DNA of 9,626 bases from NCBI GenBank assembly GCA_001412335.1, contig LKUF01000263.1, positions 1 to 9,626 of the forward strand. Reading direction: 5' to 3'. Below the pieces are notes generated by a model that made no database searches, was not told the origin of the DNA, and worked only from the letters and a program-made list of their open reading frames with translations. The position numbers and the translations under genes are program-made. How positions within the stretch are numbered: the first letter of the stretch is position 1; each line of letters begins with the position of its first letter. This document shows, one piece after another, positions 5,294 to 9,626 of this stretch. This DNA comes from Methanolinea sp. SDB. Its GTDB lineage: Archaea > Halobacteriota > Methanomicrobia > Methanomicrobiales > Methanospirillaceae.

Positions 5294-6556
5294 ATGAGGA
5301 AAAGTACAGGAGAAGCCGATCTGAGGGATTTTATCGGGGTGATGCGGGATGCGGATGAAGTCATCGATGTAGCCGAACCGGTAACAGTGGAATACCAGGC
5401 CCCGAAGATGGCAGCGGCAACCGATAAGCTGCTGTATTTCCATGATCTTCATGGAGAGCGGGCGGTCATGAACGTGACTGCCACCAGGAGATCGCTATCG
5501 CTTGCCCTATCGATTCCAGAGAGCGAAACAGTGCAGAAGCTCTCTCTTGCATCGTATAACGGGAAGGTAATCGACGACGGCACGCTCTCCTTTTCAGAGG
5601 TTGATCTTCGGCGCATCCCGGTGATGCACCATTTCCCCCTCGATGCAGGGAGCTATATCACATCGGGAATAGTCTTCTCCTCGTATGGCGGGGTTACGAA
5701 TGCCTCCATCCACCGGATGCTTGTCCATGACGAGAAGAGCGTGGTCGCACGCCTGGTGGAGGGAAGGCATACCTATGCCCTTCACAGGAAGGCCCTGGAA
5801 GCGGGAGAGCGTCTTCCGGTCGCCGTGGTGATAGGGGTGCACCCGGCAGTGACATTTGCCAGCTGTACACGGGTCCCGAAAGGAAAGGAACTTATCTATG
5901 CCGCAGAACTGCTCGGTGGAGAGATCAGGGTCCGGTATTGCCGTAATGGTGTGGCGGTCCCGGATGCCGAGATCGTCCTCGAGGGATACATCGGAACGGA
6001 AGTGACTGAGGAGGGCCCGTTTGTCGATATCACGGGAACCTATGATCGGGTGAGACAGCAGCCCGTCATTGAATTTACCGGAATGCACCTGAAGAAGGAT
6101 TTCATCTATCACGGCATCCTCCCTGGAGGCAACGAGCACAAGGTGCTCATGGGCGCCCCATACGAGCCCTCCATATTCCGGGCGGTTGCAGGGGTGACCG
6201 AAGTGAAAAACGTCGTTCTCACCACCGGCGGGTGCGGCTATTTCCACGCGGTTGTCCAGGTACGGAAACACACCCAGGGTGACGCCAAAAATGCGATAAT
6301 GGCAGCGTTTGCCACCCACACGTCATTGAAACACGTTGTTGTGGTCGACGAGGACATCGATCCTGCAGACCCCCGGGACGTGGAGTACGCAATAGCGACG
6401 AGGGTGCGGGGCGACCAGGACATCATGATCATCACTGGTGCACGGGGTTCATCGCTTGACCCGTGCCGCCTGGAGAACGGGACCAATGTCAAGGTGGGAG
6501 TGGACGCGACGATGGTGCTCGGGCGGGAAGATGAATTCCTCAGGGCCGGATGGTGA
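5294..6556 (+). CDS. UbiD-family decarboxylase, probable anhydromevalonate phosphate decarboxylase
   Basis: This 420-residue enzyme belongs to the UbiD family, which decarboxylates unsaturated acids using prenylated FMN. In archaea with the modified mevalonate pathway, the member found with AcnX converts trans-anhydromevalonate 5-phosphate to isopentenyl phosphate. Family features seen here are R141 in TNASIHRMLV (the likely counterpart of the catalytic Arg), the acidic set E226 and E230 in DAEIVLEGYIG, EEGPFVDITGTYD at 239-251, and VVDEDIDPADPRDVEYAIATR at 350-370. Overall length is typical. ATG 5294 has a partial Shine-Dalgarno site. The stop is six bases from the preferred start of the AcnX gene, a tight operon that identifies the substrate better than the sequence alone. 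Automatic annotation may call it a 4-hydroxybenzoate or menaquinone decarboxylase, which does not fit this context. The UbiX-type enzyme that makes the cofactor is not in the window. Confidence 0.9.
   Translation: MRKSTGEADLRDFIGVMRDADEVIDVAEPVTVEYQAPKMAAATDKLLYFHDLHGERAVMNVTATRRSLSLALSIPESETVQKLSLASYNGKVIDDGTLSFSEVDLRRIPVMHHFPLDAGSYITSGIVFSSYGGVTNASIHRMLVHDEKSVVARLVEGRHTYALHRKALEAGERLPVAVVIGVHPAVTFASCTRVPKGKELIYAAELLGGEIRVRYCRNGVAVPDAEIVLEGYIGTEVTEEGPFVDITGTYDRVRQQPVIEFTGMHLKKDFIYHGILPGGNEHKVLMGAPYEPSIFRAVAGVTEVKNVVLTTGGCGYFHAVVQVRKHTQGDAKNAIMAAFATHTSLKHVVVVDEDIDPADPRDVEYAIATRVRGDQDIMIITGARGSSLDPCRLENGTNVKVGVDATMVLGREDEFLRAGW
6552..6556 (+). promoter_or_regulatory. Shine-Dalgarno site that decides the AcnX start
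   Basis: GGTGA overlaps the stop codon of the UbiD-type gene and ends six bases before GTG at 6563. An earlier in-frame GTG at 6557 touches this site directly and would be poorly placed for initiation. Confidence 0.5.
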
Positions 6557-6562
6557 GTGCCG

Positions 6563-7732
6563 GTGTACCTTGATCCGGATGAAGAGAAGATACTGGACGG
6601 AGAGTCCGGCACAACAAAGCAGAAGATGATGGAGATCCTTGTCGCACTGGGGAAGGTATTCGGTGCCGCGGGGATGGTTGCGATCAAGAGCGCCCAGGTG
6701 AGCGGGGCGTCATATAAAACGATCGGAGAGTACGGACTTGAATGGCTCAACTCACTCGATGCCAGGGTCGTCGTGCCGGCGGTCTTAAACCCGATCGGCA
6801 TGGACCGGGACAGGTGGCGGGAGATGGAGATACGTCCCGAATTTGCCCGCAAGCAGGAGGAGGTCGTCAGGGCGTACGAGAGGCTCGGTGTTTCGATGGA
6901 GTGCACCTGCACGCCCTATTATATCACGGAGACACAGTACGGGGACCACCTTGCATGGTCCGAGTCTTCTGCGGTGGCATACGCAAACTCGGTCATCGGG
7001 GCCCGGACGAACAGGGAGGGCGGCCCAAGCGCGCTTGCAGCCGCGATCGTCGGGAAGACGCCGGAGTACGGTCTCCACCTTTCGGAAGAGCGGAGACCCG
7101 CGGTGGTCATAGACGCGGAAGGTGTACCCGACGACCACGAGATAGCGACATACGGGGCTCTCGGGTTCCATGCGGGATCGGTGGTTGGAAACCGTATCCC
7201 GATCTTCTCCGGCATCCGCCCTGACAGAGACCAGCTAAAGGCCCTTGGTGCTGCCATGGCTGCATCGGGAGCGGTTGCTCTCTTCCATGTCGAGGGGGTC
7301 ACACCCGAAGCAAAACGGCTCTCCTTCGATCTCTCCGGGCTCGAGAGGATTCATCTCGATTACGGGGAGATACGGGAGACCTTTTCAGATGGTGCCGTCG
7401 ATGCCGTGGCGCTCGGGTGCCCGCACTGCTCGCCATTTGAATTAACAGGGATCGCTGCACTCCTGAAGGGAAAAAAGGTAAAAATCCCGCTGTTTATCTT
7501 TGCAGCCCGGAACGTAATCCAACGGAGCAGGGAGGTCGTCTCCGAGATCGAAAAGAGCGGGGCGCGTGTGTACTCCGATACCTGCATGGTTGTGTCCCCT
7601 GCAATGGAGCGGTTCGACGCCGTCATGGTGAACAGCGGAAAGGCCTATTCATATCTGCCGAATATGTGCGGAGCCCTCGCCAGGCTCGGCACGACCGAAG
7701 AGTGCATCGCGGTTGCGACGTCAGGGATCTAG
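6563..7732 (+). CDS. Aconitase X large subunit, probable phosphomevalonate dehydratase large subunit
   Basis: This is the catalytic, iron-sulfur subunit of aconitase X, here probably the enzyme that dehydrates mevalonate 5-phosphate to trans-anhydromevalonate 5-phosphate. The 389 residues are a full-length large subunit. Recognisable blocks are the opener MYLDPDEEKILDGESG, IKSAQVSGASYKTIG at 41-55, CTCTPYY at 114-120, WSESSAVAYANSVIGARTNR at 132-151 and GGPSALAAAIVGKTPEYGLH at 153-172. LGCPHCSPFEL follows at 284-294, YSDTCMVVSP at 337-346 and VNSGKAYSYLPNMCG at 356-370. Cluster ligands are probably drawn from C114 or C116, C286 or C289, and C341. The start at GTG 6563 gives the family-typical MYL opener and has a Shine-Dalgarno site; GTG 6557 would add two residues. 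It is the second gene of the operon with the UbiD-type enzyme. The small subunit (DUF126, about 130 residues), which is often the next gene, is absent here. Confidence 0.92.
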   Translation: MYLDPDEEKILDGESGTTKQKMMEILVALGKVFGAAGMVAIKSAQVSGASYKTIGEYGLEWLNSLDARVVVPAVLNPIGMDRDRWREMEIRPEFARKQEEVVRAYERLGVSMECTCTPYYITETQYGDHLAWSESSAVAYANSVIGARTNREGGPSALAAAIVGKTPEYGLHLSEERRPAVVIDAEGVPDDHEIATYGALGFHAGSVVGNRIPIFSGIRPDRDQLKALGAAMAASGAVALFHVEGVTPEAKRLSFDLSGLERIHLDYGEIRETFSDGAVDAVALGCPHCSPFELTGIAALLKGKKVKIPLFIFAARNVIQRSREVVSEIEKSGARVYSDTCMVVSPAMERFDAVMVNSGKAYSYLPNMCGALARLGTTEECIAVATSGI

Positions 7733-7773
7733 GTGACAGGGGGTGGATACGGGCAAGCGACTTTCCGATGCAG

Positions 7774-7784
7774 TACTATTAATT
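7774..7784 (+). promoter_or_regulatory. TATA-like box for the membrane HEAT-repeat gene
   Basis: TACTATTAATT lies in the 78-base gap after the AcnX gene, centred about 32 bases before ATG 7811. It predicts a leaderless or nearly leaderless mRNA, in line with the absence of a Shine-Dalgarno site, and separates this gene from the mevalonate-pathway operon. Confidence 0.5.
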
Positions 7785-7810
7785 CCCGGTTCATCAAAGA
7801 TCCCTTAGCT

Positions 7811-9058
7811 ATGTTTGCTGATCTGAAAACCGGGGGGATCGACCGTTATAAGCCAGTCGTGCTGGGAGTCCTCCTGGTATTCTCAGTCTTTCTTGAAATC
7901 GTCGTGCACCTGGTACTCAGGATCGACGTTGTATACACACATTTCTTCTACATCCCAATCGTGCTTGGAGCGATATGGTACGGCACGCGTGGAGTAGTCA
8001 TCGCACTCCTCCTTGCCGTGGTTCTCCTTTCCGGTGCATATTACGCGGACGGAATGCTCAGGACAGGTCCGCTGCTCCGTGCAGGTATCTTCCTGGTCGT
8101 GGCTCTCGTGATCGGTGTGGTATCAGATATCGCAAAAAGGGAGCAGAAACGGATGATCAACGAGGTTGCGGATGCGGCTCTTCGGTCAGGCATGGAGACC
8201 CCCGGGATACGGGGCAACCTCGAAGAGATCAAGTTACGCGTCCTGTCGTCTGCGAATGTCCAAAAGATGAAGGATGAATATAATCTCCGGGGCCTGGTGA
8301 TGGCCCTCAAACACCGGGATCCCGCGGTTGCATACGAGGCCGTGGAAGCACTCGGTGAAATCGGAGACCCTGCTGCCGCCGGGCCACTGATAGAGGCACT
8401 TACCGGAGATAAATACAGCGGGATACGATGGAAAGCAGCGGAAGCGCTCACGCAAATCGGGAGCGATTCTGTGCCCTATCTTGTCAATGCACTGGAGAAC
8501 CCGGATGAAGATGTCCGGTGGAAGGCAGCCATCGCACTCGGGGAGATCGGAGATAAACGTGCAATCGATCCTCTTATAAGGCTGCTCGGAGACGAGGACC
8601 GGTTCGTGAGAAGCCGGGCTGCGTATGCCCTCGGGATAATGGGCGAGCAGGTTATCCAGCCGCTGTCAGAGGTTTTATCCTCTGGGAAGAACCCTGACCT
8701 GCGTCTTGGGGCGGTCATGGCGCTGGGCAGGATACAGGTCGATCCTGCAACCCGTGTCCTGATCAGGGCAACGACCGATTCTGCCGAGGAGGTCAGGCAG
8801 GAGGCAATGACCACACTTGCCGCAACCGGCAGGGATGGTGTTTTCGTTCTTCTTGATGCTCTGAAATTCGCGGAAAAGCGGGAAAAGATCAATATTATCC
8901 AGGTACTCGGGGAGATAGGGAGCAAAGATGCAATCGAGCCGCTGATGCAGCTCCTGGAGACAGCGGATGAGGATGCACGCCCCCTGATCATCCAGGCCAT
9001 AGCAGACCTTGGCGGCCCCGAAATTGCCCAACACGACGGGGAGAAGAAGGATTATTAG
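7811..9058 (+). CDS. Membrane protein with four N-terminal helices and cytoplasmic HEAT repeats
   Basis: This 415-residue protein has four predicted membrane helices at about residues 14-37, 42-58, 61-78 and 88-106. The stretch THFFYIPIVLGAIWYGTRG at 43-61 resembles the membrane sensor module found before PAS and kinase domains in many archaeal and bacterial sensor proteins; here no kinase follows. A basic linker (AKREQKR, 108-114) and a helical spacer lead to about eight HEAT-like repeats from residue 158 to 404, for example EAVEALGEIGDPAAAGPLIE at 176-195, WKAAIALGEIGDKRAIDPLI at 237-256 and NIIQVLGEIGSKDAIEPLM at 361-379. The frame is open back to GTG 7733, but the TATA position and the hydrophobic N-terminus favour ATG 7811. 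The solenoid probably binds a cytoplasmic partner at the membrane. It is followed at 90 bases by a DUF432 gene with its own likely promoter. No enzymatic motif is visible, and the partner is unknown. Confidence 0.85.
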   Translation: MFADLKTGGIDRYKPVVLGVLLVFSVFLEIVVHLVLRIDVVYTHFFYIPIVLGAIWYGTRGVVIALLLAVVLLSGAYYADGMLRTGPLLRAGIFLVVALVIGVVSDIAKREQKRMINEVADAALRSGMETPGIRGNLEEIKLRVLSSANVQKMKDEYNLRGLVMALKHRDPAVAYEAVEALGEIGDPAAAGPLIEALTGDKYSGIRWKAAEALTQIGSDSVPYLVNALENPDEDVRWKAAIALGEIGDKRAIDPLIRLLGDEDRFVRSRAAYALGIMGEQVIQPLSEVLSSGKNPDLRLGAVMALGRIQVDPATRVLIRATTDSAEEVRQEAMTTLAATGRDGVFVLLDALKFAEKREKINIIQVLGEIGSKDAIEPLMQLLETADEDARPLIIQAIADLGGPEIAQHDGEKKDY

Positions 9059-9112
9059 ACTCCCACTCCTCAAATCCCACGCAGGGTAATGAAGCGATAC
9101 CCGGGCGGGAGG

Positions 9113-9122
9113 AAATTATATC
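9113..9122 (+). promoter_or_regulatory. TATA box for the DUF432 gene
   Basis: AAATTATATC is centred about 31 bases before GTG 9148, with the purine-rich GGGAGG just upstream as a possible BRE. It supports a leaderless transcript beginning at or near that GTG. Confidence 0.55.
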
Positions 9123-9147
9123 TGATTCCGGGCTCTACGTCTCATCT

Positions 9148-9626
9148 GTGTTCGGTGTATACGATTACTCGTTTCAGTGGGAAGACGAGCGGATATCCCT
9201 CGGGGTAGGGAGACGTGGCGCCCTGCATGTCTATCACCGAAGGTCGCAGTCAGGATCCGTTGAAAAGATAATCAGGGGTGAAAACGGGAATATCATCTTA
9301 AATCCCGTGGAACCGCTCAACCTGCCGAAAGAGATAACCAAATACCTGGAGTTCCATTTCAAACCGGTTGTCCTGCAGTCTGAATCCGAAGTGACGGTCT
9401 ACCTCACATTCCCGATAGAGATCGGGGTATTCCTGCAGGACGGGGTAAACTACACCGCGGTTGATATATTCAGTTTCAGCCCCCAGAAATATTCCCTGTA
9501 CGGCACCTCCAACCGCGGGGTTATTACACGGCACGTGGAGACCGAGGTCTTTGACAGGGTTCCACAGGTGGATGATCCCCTGGCAACCGGTGTCATGGAA
9601 CTTACCCTGAAGAATTCCAGCAGGAC
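9148..9626 (+). CDS. DUF432 family protein, partial (C-terminus off right edge)
   Basis: The first 159 codons of a DUF432 protein are visible; full-length members are about 230 to 260 residues. The family is archaeal and, as far as I know, has no assigned function. Recognisable stretches are MFGVYDYSFQWEDERISL at the start, EKIIRGENGNIILNPVEPLN at 39-58, EFHFKPVVL at 69-77, VTVYLTFPIEIGVFL at 84-98 and DIFSFSPQKYSLYGTSNRG at 108-126. The composition suggests a beta-rich soluble fold; there is no signal peptide or membrane helix in the visible part. No in-frame ATG exists near the start. GTG 9148 is chosen because it yields the MFG opener and because the TATA box lies 31 bases upstream. There is no Shine-Dalgarno site. 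It follows the membrane HEAT gene in the same direction. Identification rests on memory of the family pattern. Confidence 0.8.
   Translation, partial: MFGVYDYSFQWEDERISLGVGRRGALHVYHRRSQSGSVEKIIRGENGNIILNPVEPLNLPKEITKYLEFHFKPVVLQSESEVTVYLTFPIEIGVFLQDGVNYTAVDIFSFSPQKYSLYGTSNRGVITRHVETEVFDRVPQVDDPLATGVMELTLKNSSR

Noticed and set aside
5594..6912. Minus-strand open frames of 241 and 224 codons
   Set aside because: They are antisense to the UbiD and AcnX genes and have no recognisable domains.
7733..7810. Upstream GTG extension of the membrane HEAT protein
   Set aside because: The GTG directly follows the AcnX stop, and the 26 added residues include a likely TATA box; ATG 7811 gives a typical membrane-protein start.
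8476..9000. Minus-strand open frame of 174 codons
   Set aside because: It is antisense to the membrane HEAT gene; the Ser/Arg-rich product mirrors the HEAT codons.
9298..9534. Minus-strand open frame of 78 codons
   Set aside because: It lies wholly antisense to the DUF432 gene, which is recognisable on the plus strand.

Overview
The window looks like chromosomal DNA from a methanogenic euryarchaeon, most likely of the order Methanomicrobiales; I cannot fix the genus. The pointers are a coenzyme F420 gene (cofD), the archaea-specific branch of the mevalonate pathway (a UbiD-family decarboxylase next to an aconitase-X large subunit), a lipoprotein carrying a domain I recognise from Methanomicrobiales S-layer proteins, a DUF432 protein, and TATA-type promoters, several of them placed for leaderless transcripts. 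Coding density is high, genes are short and separated by 6 to 230 bases, and no stretch longer than 300 bases lacks a gene. I saw no RNA gene, CRISPR array or insertion sequence.

Layout. (1) 1-289, minus: an MNT-type nucleotidyltransferase running off the left edge. (2) 520-1014, plus: a small lipoprotein with an S-layer-like domain, convergent with (3) 1031-2296, minus: a soluble protein of about twelve HEAT repeats. (4) 2434-3348, minus: cofD, divergent across 48 bases from (5) 3397-4602, plus: an HD-domain phosphohydrolase of the SAMHD1/COG1078 type. (6) 4705-5148, plus: an unrecognised 147-residue protein with one membrane anchor, probably starting at TTG. (7) 5294-6556 and (8) 6563-7732, plus: a two-gene operon for the UbiD-type and AcnX-type enzymes of the modified mevalonate pathway. 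(9) 7811-9058, plus: a four-helix membrane protein with about eight cytoplasmic HEAT repeats. (10) 9148-9626, plus: a DUF432 protein running off the right edge. The edge genes 1 and 10 have no stop codon inside the window, so an automatic caller could miss them.

How they fit together. Genes 7 and 8 should act in succession: AcnX dehydrates mevalonate 5-phosphate and the UbiD enzyme decarboxylates the product to isopentenyl phosphate for archaeal lipids. The small AcnX subunit that normally completes the dehydratase is not next to the large one. CofD supplies coenzyme F420, the hydride carrier of methanogenesis. The HD enzyme probably cleaves nucleotide triphosphates; its promoter appears to overlap that of cofD. 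The two HEAT proteins, one soluble and one membrane-bound, look like protein-interaction scaffolds of unknown partners. I found no convincing new multi-gene defence or signalling system. The best leads are the membrane HEAT/DUF432 pair, the split AcnX, the S-layer-domain lipoprotein and the orphan membrane protein at 4705-5148.
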